DNA from: an uncultured SAR86 cluster bacterium
GTDB lineage: Bacteria > Pseudomonadota > Gammaproteobacteria > Magnimaribacterales > AG-339-G14
Assembly: GCA_902596665.1 (NCBI GenBank)
Contig: CACJUN010000001.1
Location: forward strand, 477,083-541,082
Length of the DNA stretch: 64,000 nucleotides
Direction: 5' to 3'
The position numbers were made by a program, and so were the translations under genes. How positions within the stretch are numbered: the stretch's first letter is position 1; every line of letters starts with the position of its first letter. Of this stretch, positions 54,139 to 62,158 are shown piece by piece. The notes under the pieces are model-generated. The model searched no databases, was not told where the DNA came from, and saw only the letters and a list, made by a program, of their open reading frames with translations.

Positions 54139-54242
54139 TTTATTTTTTCTTTGAATTTTTTTAATCCAAACAATGCGGTTGAAGAAGTAATCAAAAAAAT
54201 AATTAAGCTCACAATCAGGACTATTTGTAGTTCGAAGATCAT
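54135..54242 (-). CDS. ccmD: Heme exporter protein CcmD (35 aa)
   Basis: Too short for the ORF track. ATG at 54242 overlaps the ccmC stop (ATGA) and its TGA overlaps the ccmE start (ATGA). It encodes MIFELQIVLIVSLIIFLITS followed by a basic tail (LKKFKEKIK): one membrane helix with a positively charged end, as in CcmD, which helps release holo-CcmE from CcmABC. Assignment rests on position, size and topology. Confidence 0.87.
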   Translation of the reverse strand: MIFELQIVLIVSLIIFLITSSTALFGLKKFKEKIK

Positions 54243-54985
54243 CTCTTTTCTATAAAAATTTCTTTTACCCAGTTATGTGAAATCTCTCTTTTAAGAATTT
54301 CAACTTGCATTTTGCGCATTCCAATTGCCGTCACATACAAATAAAAACCAAATATAGAAATCAGTAACGGAATCAACATTTCATTATCAATACTTGAACC
54401 CGACAAAGTTATAGAGGCAGACTGATGGAGAGTATTCCACCATTCAACTGACAACTTAATAATTGGAAGATTAATTCCTCCAATCAATACAACAATAGAC
54501 ACAGCTTGATCAGTGGAAGCTCTCCTATCGAAGCTAGAAAAGAGACTGATTATTGCTAAATATAAAATTAATAAAATTAGGGTTGAAGTTAATCTTGCAT
54601 CCCAAACCCACCAAGTCCCCCAAGTGGGCTGACCCCATACTGCCCCTGTAAATAGAGCTAAAAAAGTGAATATAGCTCCTAAAGGGGCCATAGAAATCAT
54701 GAACACACTCGCCATCTTTATTCGCCATATAAGATATGTGATTGAAGCAATAACCATTGTGTAATAAATAGACTGAGCTACTGAAGCTGCAGGAACATGA
54801 AGGTATATGATTCTGTAAACCTCACCTTGGGTAACGTCTACTGGCGAGAAGAAAACTCCCCAAAGAACTCCGAGAAGTATTACTAAAATAGATAACAGAA
54901 ATAGATAAGGAAAACTTATTTGAGCGATCTTAAAAAAATAAGGGAATGAAATTAATTGATTAAATAATTGTCTCATTTTACTCAA
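54239..54985 (-). CDS. ccmC: Heme exporter/handling protein CcmC
   Basis: 248 aa, six predicted helices. The tryptophan-rich periplasmic motif WGTWWVWDARLTS and flanking YLHVPAASVAQ and WWNTLHQ contain the conserved His residues that position heme for CcmE. The N-terminus extends a little beyond the usual start. It overlaps ccmB by 8 nt. Confidence 0.96.
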   Translation of the reverse strand: MSKMRQLFNQLISFPYFFKIAQISFPYLFLLSILVILLGVLWGVFFSPVDVTQGEVYRIIYLHVPAASVAQSIYYTMVIASITYLIWRIKMASVFMISMAPLGAIFTFLALFTGAVWGQPTWGTWWVWDARLTSTLILLILYLAIISLFSSFDRRASTDQAVSIVVLIGGINLPIIKLSVEWWNTLHQSASITLSGSSIDNEMLIPLLISIFGFYLYVTAIGMRKMQVEILKREISHNWVKEIFIEKR

Positions 54986-55637
54986 AGTGAAGTCTGATGG
55001 CTCCTAGGCATGAAGCGATAAGAATTGGGATGGAAAAAAATAAAAAGGCGGCAAGTAAAAAGATGTAAAAGAATAATTCTTCATTTTTATAGGACTGTAT
55101 AGCAAGTATTCCTAGAATTAATGCTGGCAAACACATCGGGATAACAATTGATGATCCAACAATATTTCCTCTTTCAAGAGTCAATGCTCCTGCTAAGGCG
55201 CCAAACATAGATAGTATTGGGGTCCCTAAAAATAATGTTAAAGCCAGAATCAATGCAGCATCGAAAGGAAGATAAAGCATAAAAGAAGTTAGTAAAGATA
55301 AAAAAATTAAAGGAAGCGATGAAAAGTACCAATTTACAAAAATTTTAATGCTGGCCCAGAGAAATAATGATTTTCCAGATGCTAGAACTAAATCAAGCGA
55401 TCCGTCTTTGTAGTCCTCATTAAAAATAAATTGATGTGACAATAAGTTTGCTAATAGTATCGATATCCAAATAATTCCTGCTGAGAGTTCTGCAAGCTTC
55501 TCTTCATCGGATCCAAAAGCTAAAGGATAAAGTGTAATCGTAATTAAAAAAAATACGATTGGTCCTAGAAAAGAAGACGATCTAGACAAATATACTTTTG
55601 AGTCCCTTTGGAAAGTTTTAAAATAAAAACTCTTCAT
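54978..55637 (-). CDS. ccmB: Heme exporter membrane subunit CcmB
   Basis: 219 aa, six predicted helices. Recognisable: VFFLITITLYPLAFG, WISILLANLLSHQFIFNEDYKDGSLDLVL and GTPILSMFGALAGALTLERGNIV. It forms the membrane part of the CcmAB ABC complex that uses ATP to release holo-CcmE. ATGA overlap with ccmA. Confidence 0.94.
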   Translation of the reverse strand: MKSFYFKTFQRDSKVYLSRSSSFLGPIVFFLITITLYPLAFGSDEEKLAELSAGIIWISILLANLLSHQFIFNEDYKDGSLDLVLASGKSLFLWASIKIFVNWYFSSLPLIFLSLLTSFMLYLPFDAALILALTLFLGTPILSMFGALAGALTLERGNIVGSSIVIPMCLPALILGILAIQSYKNEELFFYIFLLAAFLFFSIPILIASCLGAIRLHFE

Positions 55638-56194
55638 AGCACTAGCTCCCTGCTTGAAATATTATGATCCTCATGAGAAGTAAAAATAACAGATGATCCT
55701 CTGTTTTGATGGTGTCTGATAGTATTCTCAATCAATTCAATCCCCTTTTGATCTAAGTTTGCAAATGGTTCATCTAGAAGAAAAAGATCATATTTGGATA
55801 AGAATAGCTGCACCAAGGAGACCTTTTTTCTTTGCCCTTGGGAGAGATTAAATAATTTAGTTTCTTTCATTGAATTCAATTCAAATAATTTCAAAGCTTC
55901 GCTTAATGAATCAACTTCTGAATTAAAACGATAGTCTAATAAAAGGTTATCTTTAACTGATAAAGAATCTTTTAAGCCCAAGTTGTGCCCTAAAAAGAAT
56001 ACATTTTTAGTCGTGGAAAGGACTTTTCCTTGAAAGTTGTTTAATATTCCGCTTAAGATTTTTAAAAGAGTTGATTTTCCAGATCCATTTTCACCCTTCA
56101 GATGGATAATTTCGGAGGGATTTACTTCGAAATTAAGATTTTCGAGTAGAGGAAAATCATTGAAGGAATAAGATAAATTTTCAACTTTTATCAA
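55634..56194 (-). CDS. ccmA: Heme exporter ATP-binding subunit CcmA
   Basis: 186 aa ABC ATPase, about 20 residues shorter than typical CcmA. Walker A GENGSGKSTLLKIL, signature LSQGQRKKVSL, Walker B LFLLDEPFANLD and the switch His in TSHEDH are present; the C-terminus ends soon after. First gene of the ccm operon, divergent from hisI. Confidence 0.95.
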   Translation of the reverse strand: MIKVENLSYSFNDFPLLENLNFEVNPSEIIHLKGENGSGKSTLLKILSGILNNFQGKVLSTTKNVFFLGHNLGLKDSLSVKDNLLLDYRFNSEVDSLSEALKLFELNSMKETKLFNLSQGQRKKVSLVQLFLSKYDLFLLDEPFANLDQKGIELIENTIRHHQNRGSSVIFTSHEDHNISSRELVL

Positions 56195-56257
56195 TTTTTT
56201 ATAACCAAAATAGCTTAAATAGTTGATAATTATAACGATTTTGTAAATTTAGTTCAT

Positions 56258-56719
56258 ATGATGAAAAATAAATTTGGAAAGAGAATAAGTATAGAACAGG
56301 TAGAAGAAGGAAATTCTTTAATGCCTAAGTTTGATGACAACGGTTTGATACCAGTAATAACGGTAGAAAGTGGCACAGAATTGATACTGATGCATGGTTA
56401 TATGAATGAAGAATCGCTTGATTTGAGTATCGATACAAACTTAGCTCACTATTGGTCAAGAAGCAGAAAGAAGATATGGAAAAAAGGAGAAACTAGTGGC
56501 CAATTTCAGCATATAAAAGAAATATTAATTGATGATGATCAAGACTGTTTAATAATAAAGGTTGTATTAGATGGTCTTGGAGCAAGTTGTCATGTCGGCT
56601 ATAAGTCTTGTTTTTACAGAAAGGTTGATAAAGATTTAAGTCTTGAATTTATTGAAAAAGAAAAGGTTTTTGATCCTGAAGAAGTGTATGAAGGAGAAGA
56701 AAACCCAACTATTTTATAG
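56258..56719 (+). CDS. hisI: Phosphoribosyl-AMP cyclohydrolase
   Basis: 153 aa, HisI domain only, without the HisE pyrophosphohydrolase fused in E. coli. Motifs: LILMHGYMNEESLDLSID, AHYWSRSRKKIWKKGETSG, the metal site IDDDQDCLI and GASCHVGYKSCFYR. It opens the purine ring of PR-AMP in histidine synthesis. No other his gene is adjacent. The final G of its TAG stop is the first base of tRNA-Arg. A second ATG follows immediately and could be the start. Confidence 0.95.
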   Translation: MMKNKFGKRISIEQVEEGNSLMPKFDDNGLIPVITVESGTELILMHGYMNEESLDLSIDTNLAHYWSRSRKKIWKKGETSGQFQHIKEILIDDDQDCLIIKVVLDGLGASCHVGYKSCFYRKVDKDLSLEFIEKEKVFDPEEVYEGEENPTIL

Positions 56720-56794
56720 CCCTTGTAGTTTAATTGGATAAAACGGCCGCCTCCTAAGTGGCAGCTCTAGGTTCGATTCCTAGCAGGGGCACCA
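56719..56794 (+). tRNA. tRNA-Arg (CCT)
   Basis: A 76-nt tRNA reading GCCCTTG ... CAGGGGC-A-CCA (one G-T pair in the acceptor), CCA encoded. The anticodon loop CTCCTAA gives anticodon CCT, for AGG codons. Its first base is the last base of the hisI stop codon, so both are probably on one transcript and separated by RNase P. Confidence 0.96.
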
Positions 56795-56805
56795 AGTGAT
56801 TTCCA

Positions 56806-56842
56806 TAAAAAATCCCTCTCAATTAAGAAGAGGGATTTTTTT
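56806..56842. terminator. Bidirectional intrinsic terminator
   Basis: The ATCCCTCT / AGAGGGAT stem is flanked by an A-run and a T-run, so it can end the hisI-tRNA-Arg transcript rightward and the metY transcript leftward. It lies between the convergent units. Confidence 0.9.
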
Positions 56843-56850
56843 AAATCAGC

Positions 56851-58155
56851 TTAGGATGCTTTGTCTAAAGCTTGAGAAATGTCGGCAATGATATCGTCGA
56901 CATGTTCAATACCAATTGAAAGCCTCACATATCCGGGGGTAACCCCAGCAGACAACTGCTCCTCAGGAGCTAATTGACTGTGAGTTGTTGTAGCCGGATG
57001 AATTGCTAAAGATCTAGAATCACCAATATTAGCTACATGGTACAAAAGCTCTAATGAATCAATAAATTTACTTCCAGCTTCCTTGCCGCCTGGAAGTTCA
57101 AAACCAATTAAAGCTCCGTAACCGCCTTTCATATATTTGTCAGCCTTTTCTTTTTCTGCACCCTCAAAAAGTCCAGGATAAGTAACTGATTGAACTTTAT
57201 CGTTATTTTCTAAGAATTCAGCTACAGCTTGTGCATTCTTAGCGTGTTCACGCATTCTTAATGGAAGGGTTTCCAAACCTTGAATAAACATCCAAGCACT
57301 GAATGGACTCATAGCTCCACCTAGATCCCTTAACAAAGTAGTTCTTAGCTTTAGGAGGTATGCAAATGGCAGTCCCATTGTTTTGGTAACTTGCTGATCC
57401 CAGACTACTCCTCCGTAACATGGGTCAGGAGTATTTAGTGCAGGCTGTCTATCAGCTCCTGCTTCACCCCAATCAAAATTTCCTCCATCGAGGATAAGAC
57501 CACCAATTGTAGTACCGTGACCACCTATGTATTTAGTAGTTGAGTAAGTTGTAACAGCAGCACCATGATCAAAAGGTCTACATAAAACTGGCGCAGCAGT
57601 GTTATCAACAATTAAAGGTATACCATGCTTTCTTCCAATATCAGCAACTTCTGCAATAGGAAAAACCTGCAATTTTGGATTAGGTAGAGTTTCAGCAAAG
57701 TAAGCTCTTGTCTTATCATCTGTAGCTGATTCAAAATTATTTGGATCAGTTGGATCAACAAAACGAACTTCGATACCCATTTCTTTTAAATTATTCTTGA
57801 ATTGATTATAAGTACCACCGTATAAGTGCGCAGATGAAACAATGTTATCCCCTGCTCTGGCAACGTTTTGAATTGAGTATGCAGAAGCAGTTTGACCGGA
57901 AGCAACCGCTAAACCAGCAACACCGCCATCCAAAGCAGCCATTCTTTGCTCAAGAACATCACAAGTTGGATTCATTATTCTTGTGTAAATATTTCCAAAC
58001 TCTTGTAATCCAAATAAGCTAGCTGCGTGAGCAGTATCATTGAATTGATAACTAGTAGTTTGATGAATTGGAACAGCTACTGATCCAGTATTTTCATCGT
58101 TTCTCCATCCAGTATGAAGAGCTATGGTTTCTAAATTTTTTCCTTCATATGACAT
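56851..58155 (-). CDS. metY: O-acetylhomoserine aminocarboxypropyltransferase (sulfhydrylase)
   Basis: 434 aa from MSYEGKNLETIALHTG; the ORF-track start is a TTG inside the GGAG ribosome-binding site. PLP-dependent Cys/Met metabolism family: AVASGQTASAYSI, SSAHLYGGTYNQF, IVDNTAAPVLCRPFDHGA and the PLP-binding Lys in YSTTKYIGGHG. The insertion after DGGNFDW and the length are typical of MetY. It makes homocysteine from O-acetylhomoserine and sulfide. Expression is apparently controlled by the SAM-II riboswitch and attenuator directly upstream. Confidence 0.95.
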   Translation of the reverse strand: MSYEGKNLETIALHTGWRNDENTGSVAVPIHQTTSYQFNDTAHAASLFGLQEFGNIYTRIMNPTCDVLEQRMAALDGGVAGLAVASGQTASAYSIQNVARAGDNIVSSAHLYGGTYNQFKNNLKEMGIEVRFVDPTDPNNFESATDDKTRAYFAETLPNPKLQVFPIAEVADIGRKHGIPLIVDNTAAPVLCRPFDHGAAVTTYSTTKYIGGHGTTIGGLILDGGNFDWGEAGADRQPALNTPDPCYGGVVWDQQVTKTMGLPFAYLLKLRTTLLRDLGGAMSPFSAWMFIQGLETLPLRMREHAKNAQAVAEFLENNDKVQSVTYPGLFEGAEKEKADKYMKGGYGALIGFELPGGKEAGSKFIDSLELLYHVANIGDSRSLAIHPATTTHSQLAPEEQLSAGVTPGYVRLSIGIEHVDDIIADISQALDKAS

Positions 58156-58161
58156 TTTTAT

Positions 58162-58165
58162 CTCC
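58162..58165 (-). promoter_or_regulatory. Ribosome-binding site deciding the metY start
   Basis: GGAG immediately follows the attenuator T-run and lies 6 nt before the ATG at 58155. It rules out the TTG start of the ORF track, which overlaps it. Confidence 0.8.
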
Positions 58166-58198
58166 AAAAAAAACCTGCTTGTTTTGCTAAGCAGGTTT
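58166..58198 (-). terminator. Riboswitch-controlled intrinsic terminator of metY
   Basis: On the minus strand AAACCTGCTT-AGCAAAAC-AAGCAGGTTT forms a 10-bp hairpin followed by T8, ending just before the metY ribosome-binding site. The 5' arm plus loop (CCTGCTTAGC) can instead pair with GCTAAACAGG at the riboswitch 3' end, 9 of 10 positions, forming an antiterminator. Confidence 0.88.
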
Positions 58199-58204
58199 AA
58201 GAAT

Positions 58205-58256
58205 CCTGTTTAGCTAATTTTTTAAAGCGTCAGCAAGTCGGTTAAATCAACGCTAT
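58205..58256 (-). ncRNA. SAM-II riboswitch upstream of metY
   Basis: The minus strand shows the SAM-II order: P1 5' strand AGCGT, loop TTGATTTAACCG, CTTGCTG, P1 3' strand ACGCT, then TTTAAAAAATTAGCTAAACAGG. TGATTTAACCG and AGCTAAA match the SAM-II (metX/env78-type) aptamer as I recall it, with the same ~51-nt length. P1 is 5 bp (58254-58250 with 58230-58226). The leader controls metY, a typical SAM-II target. Binding of S-adenosylmethionine should trap GCTAA in the pseudoknot and allow the downstream terminator to form. Confidence 0.9.
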
Positions 58257-58303
58257 AAATTCGATGATACACAATTTTATTTATAAAAGGTATATTTAAT
58301 TCT

Positions 58304-59161
58304 ATGAATAAAGAAACACTCAAAACAGAAAAAATAGATAAATCATTATTAATTACTTTCACTAGACCAGACGAGATGAATACATTCAGTGGAAAAATGA
58401 TGGTTGAAATTATGGAAACTTTAGACGAAGCAGAATCTGATGATTCTGTGCGTTCTGTTATTTTTACCGGCTCGGGCAGAGCTTACTGTGCTGGTGCTGA
58501 TCTATCTCAGGGAGAAAAAACGTTCGATTGGTCCAAAAGAGATTCAAAAGTTAATGGAGTTGCAAGAGATACTGGCGGAATGCTCACTTTGAAACTATAC
58601 GATTTTAAAAAACCCATCATTGCTGCGATAAATGGATCTGCAGTTGGTGTAGGAGTCACTATGACGCTCCCGATGGATGTTCGAATTGCATCCGATAACG
58701 CAAAGTTTGGATTTGTCTTTGCAAAAAGAGGCATAGTGCCAGAAGCATGTTCCTCTTGGTTTCTACCTAGAATTGTGGGCGTTAGCCAATCATTGGAATG
58801 GATGATGTCAGGAGAAGTATTTTCTGCAGAAGAAGCTCTTAAAGGAAAATTAATCAGAGAAGTTACTAGTCAAGAGAATCTGGTGCCAAGAGCATTAGAG
58901 ATAGCCCAAAAGTTTTCAGATAAGACCTCAGCAGTTTCCGTCAGTTTAACCAGACAAATGGTATGGAAAATGTTGGGAGAAAAACATCCTATGTCAGCTC
59001 ATAAAATAGACTCAAGGGGAGTGTATTATTTGGGAAGAAGTAATGATGTTGCAGAGGGAATCTCTTCTTTTCTAGAGAAAAGAGATCCTGAATTCTCAGA
59101 TACTGTTTCCAAAAATATGCCTGAATATTATCCGTGGTGGAAGGAAGAAGAATTTGAATAA
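58304..59161 (+). CDS. Enoyl-CoA hydratase/isomerase family protein
   Basis: 285 aa crotonase. Oxyanion-hole motifs AYCAGADLSQGE and AINGSAVGVGVTMTLPMDVRIA; the acid position is filled in GIVPEACSSWFLPRIVG, where a Glu is retained. It ends with SSFLEKRDPEFSD and a C-terminal extension (MPEYYPWWKEEEFE). It opens a four-gene operon (crotonase, carboxyltransferase, aldehyde dehydrogenase, acyl-CoA ligase). TATATT lies 7 nt before the ATG. Substrate unknown. Confidence 0.9.
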   Translation: MNKETLKTEKIDKSLLITFTRPDEMNTFSGKMMVEIMETLDEAESDDSVRSVIFTGSGRAYCAGADLSQGEKTFDWSKRDSKVNGVARDTGGMLTLKLYDFKKPIIAAINGSAVGVGVTMTLPMDVRIASDNAKFGFVFAKRGIVPEACSSWFLPRIVGVSQSLEWMMSGEVFSAEEALKGKLIREVTSQENLVPRALEIAQKFSDKTSAVSVSLTRQMVWKMLGEKHPMSAHKIDSRGVYYLGRSNDVAEGISSFLEKRDPEFSDTVSKNMPEYYPWWKEEEFE

Positions 59162-59166
59162 TTGAC

Positions 59167-60699
59167 ATGAATTGGAAAAGCGATGTTGAAGAACTCAAGC
59201 TAAGAAATAAATTAGCTAAATCTCAAGGTGGGACAGAGGCTATTAATCTTCAGCATGCTAAAGGCAGATTAACTTTAAGAGAAAGGATAGATCTCCTTTT
59301 AGATAAAAGTTCTTTCGATGAAGTTGGAAAAATAGCTGGGGATGCAGAAAAAGATGAAAAGGGAGAAATATCAGATTTCACTCCCTCAAACTTTGTGCTT
59401 GGCTTTGGCAAAATTGATGGCAGGCAAGTTCTAGTCGGAGGGGAAGACTTTACCGTCAAAGGTGGCTCGCCAAATCCAGTTGGACTAAGAAAAAGTGTTT
59501 ATACAGAGGATTTAGCTCTTCAATATAAAGTGCCTCTAATAAGACTCCATGAAGGAGGAGGAGGATCGGTGAAAGGATCTTCAGGAAAAAAATCTTACGG
59601 TGATCCGGTGTTCTCTAAGTCAAGATTTTTATCTGTAGCTAAAACATTAAAAGAAGTACCTGTTGCAACCGCTGCCTTAGGTCCTGTCGCAGGACTACCT
59701 GCTTCTAGATTCGTTGCATCACATTTTAGAGTGATGACCAAAAAAACTGCGCAAGTTCTTATTGCGGGGCCAAAGGTCGTTGAAAGAGCTTTTGGCACTG
59801 AACTTACAAAAGAAGAATTGGGAGGATCCGAAGTTCATAAATCAAATGGAGTTGTTGATAACGTTGTAGATACCGAAAAGGAAGCATTAAATCAAATAAG
59901 GAAATTTATAAGTTATTTTCCACAAAACCGATACGAAATAGCGCCTCGCGTTCCAAATGAGGATGATATTGAAAGAAAAGATCAAGATCTTTTAGATGCT
60001 ATCCCAGAAGATAGATCCAGAACTTATGATATGAGAAAGATTCTTTCAGGAGTGGTTGATAGAGATAGCCTTTTTGAAATTACTCCCTATTTTGGAAGAG
60101 GCATGATTACAGCATTTGCAAGACTGAACGGATTTTCTGTGGGCATCTTTGCTAATGATCCAAATTTTTATGCAGGATCAATGACTGCTGACAATGCTAA
60201 GAAAACAACTCGATTTATAGAAAACTGTAATAATTTTAATATTCCTATTTTAACTTTTGTTGATGAGCCAGGATTTTTAATAGGTCCGGAAGCTGAGAAA
60301 AATGCTGGAATACTTTACGGAACTGAAACAGTTCTTACGGCCGCAGAGACAACCGTTCCTTGGGCAACTGTTATGATAAGGAAATCCTTTGGTGTTGCTG
60401 CAGCTGCTCATTTTGGTCCAGATCCTTATGTGTTGGCATGGCCTTCTGCAGAATCAGGCGCTCTTCCATTAGAGGGAGGTGTTGCAGTTGCGTTTGCCAA
60501 AGAAATTGCTGCTGCTGAAGATCCAGAAGCTAAAAGAAAAGAAATTGAAGATTCTTTAAGAAAAGCTCGCGATCCTTTTGCTAGAGGAGAGTCCTTTTCA
60601 GTGCACGAAGTTATTGACCCCAGAGAAACAAGAAAGTATCTTTCTTTGTGGGCTGAAAGAATTCAGACCCAACTTTTAACTAGAAACTATTTAAAGTGA
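59167..60699 (+). CDS. Acyl-CoA carboxylase carboxyltransferase (beta) subunit without adjacent alpha subunit
   Basis: 510 aa. Two crotonase-like halves: GRLTLRERIDLLLD, EGGGGSVKGSSGKKSYGDPVF, LGPVAGLPASRFVASHF, AGPKVVERAFGTELTKEELGG, and in the second half PILTFVDEPGFLIGPEAEKNAGILYG and VMIRKSFGVAAAAHFGPDPY. It resembles propionyl/methylmalonyl-type carboxyltransferases, distinct from the AtuC-like one at 2917. No biotin carboxylase or biotin carrier gene is nearby, so it must borrow one (possibly from 4545) or act as a decarboxylase (inference). 5 nt from the crotonase. Confidence 0.87.
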   Translation: MNWKSDVEELKLRNKLAKSQGGTEAINLQHAKGRLTLRERIDLLLDKSSFDEVGKIAGDAEKDEKGEISDFTPSNFVLGFGKIDGRQVLVGGEDFTVKGGSPNPVGLRKSVYTEDLALQYKVPLIRLHEGGGGSVKGSSGKKSYGDPVFSKSRFLSVAKTLKEVPVATAALGPVAGLPASRFVASHFRVMTKKTAQVLIAGPKVVERAFGTELTKEELGGSEVHKSNGVVDNVVDTEKEALNQIRKFISYFPQNRYEIAPRVPNEDDIERKDQDLLDAIPEDRSRTYDMRKILSGVVDRDSLFEITPYFGRGMITAFARLNGFSVGIFANDPNFYAGSMTADNAKKTTRFIENCNNFNIPILTFVDEPGFLIGPEAEKNAGILYGTETVLTAAETTVPWATVMIRKSFGVAAAAHFGPDPYVLAWPSAESGALPLEGGVAVAFAKEIAAAEDPEAKRKEIEDSLRKARDPFARGESFSVHEVIDPRETRKYLSLWAERIQTQLLTRNYLK

Positions 60700-60718
60700 A
60701 AACTTAAGAGAGGAAAAA

Positions 60719-62152
60719 ATGAAAGAATATCATCAGTTTTATATTAACGGATCATGGGTTGATCCAATAAATGGACTTAATAAGCTTGATGTTTTAAATC
60801 CAGCTACTGAAGAACCCATAGGTTCTATCGCTTTAGGATCTTCTGAGGATGTAAATGCTGCAGTGGATGCAGCCAAAAATGCCTTTGCCAGCTTTAGTTC
60901 GTCTGAAAAAGAGGAAAGAGTTGGTTATTTAGAGAAAATAATAGAAATTTACATGAAAAGAAGCTCGGAAATGGCTGAAGCTATTTCTTCTGAAATGGGT
61001 GCGCCAATGTCATTAGCTTCGAAAGCACACTCACCCTCAGGTTTAGGTCATTTTATGACGGCTCTGGAGACTCTAAAAAATTACGATTTTGAACAACAAA
61101 AAGATGGGTTGTTTATTAGAAAAGAAGCAATTGGCGTGGTCGGTATGATTACTCCTTGGAATTGGCCAATAAACCAAATTGCTTGCAAAGTTGCACCTGC
61201 TTTAGCTGCTGGCTGCACAATGATTTTAAAACCAAGTGAAATTGCTCCTTTCAATGCAATGCTCATGGCTGAAATAATTCACGAAGCGGGAATTCCTGAT
61301 GGAGTGTTTAATCTTGTCAACGGTGATGGACCTACGGTTGGTGAGGCTATGTCCTCTCATCCCGACATAGACATGATGTCTTTCACAGGATCAACTAGAG
61401 CTGGAATCCAAGTTGCAAAAGGTTCTGCTGATTCAGTTAAAAGAGTTCATCAAGAATTAGGTGGAAAATCTCCAAATATTATTTTAGATGATGCAGATTT
61501 TGAAAATGCTGTTATTAGAGGAACCAGACATATGTTTAATAACAGTGGGCAATCGTGTAACGCTCCATCGAGAATGTTGGTTCCTGAGTCAAGGCAAGAT
61601 GAAGCAAAAGCTGCTGCTAAAAAAGCTGCAGATGAGACCAAAGTGGGTGATCCTAATGCTGAAGATACTGTAATTGGTCCTGTGGTAAGCGAAGTTCAGT
61701 TCAATAAAATTCAAGGTCTCATTGAAAAAGGAATTGAAGAAGGAGCAGAATTAGTCTGCGGAGGTCCAGGTAAACCTGATGGTCTTAATCAAGGTTTCTA
61801 CGTTAAGCCAACTGTATTTGCTAACGTAAACAATGATATGACTATAGCCAAGGAAGAAATTTTTGGACCTGTTCTGTGCATCATTCCTTATAAAGATGAA
61901 GATGAAGCTATTGAAATTGCTAACGATACTCCTTATGGGTTAGCAGGCTATGTTTCCTCAGAGAACATAGATCATGCAGTAGAAGTAGCTAGAAAAATTA
62001 GAAGTGGAAATGTTCACATAAATAATGCTCCTTCAGGGTTAACTTCTCCATTCGGTGGTTTTAAGCAATCCGGTAACGGAAGAGAATGGGGAGAATTTGG
62101 TTTTGAAGAATTCCTAGAGATTAAATCTGTTTTAGGTGCTGGAGCTGCTTAA
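60719..62152 (+). CDS. Aldehyde dehydrogenase family protein
   Basis: 477 aa. NAD-dependent ALDH motifs: MITPWNWPINQIACKVAPALAAGCTMILKPSE, FTGSTRAGIQVAK, the general base ELGGKSPNIIL, the catalytic Cys in NNSGQSCNAPSRML, and KEEIFGPVLCIIPY. It oxidises an aldehyde to an acid, which the next gene could activate to a CoA ester. Preceded by a GAGAGGA ribosome-binding site. Confidence 0.95.
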   Translation: MKEYHQFYINGSWVDPINGLNKLDVLNPATEEPIGSIALGSSEDVNAAVDAAKNAFASFSSSEKEERVGYLEKIIEIYMKRSSEMAEAISSEMGAPMSLASKAHSPSGLGHFMTALETLKNYDFEQQKDGLFIRKEAIGVVGMITPWNWPINQIACKVAPALAAGCTMILKPSEIAPFNAMLMAEIIHEAGIPDGVFNLVNGDGPTVGEAMSSHPDIDMMSFTGSTRAGIQVAKGSADSVKRVHQELGGKSPNIILDDADFENAVIRGTRHMFNNSGQSCNAPSRMLVPESRQDEAKAAAKKAADETKVGDPNAEDTVIGPVVSEVQFNKIQGLIEKGIEEGAELVCGGPGKPDGLNQGFYVKPTVFANVNNDMTIAKEEIFGPVLCIIPYKDEDEAIEIANDTPYGLAGYVSSENIDHAVEVARKIRSGNVHINNAPSGLTSPFGGFKQSGNGREWGEFGFEEFLEIKSVLGAGAA

Positions 62153-62158
62153 AGCTAA

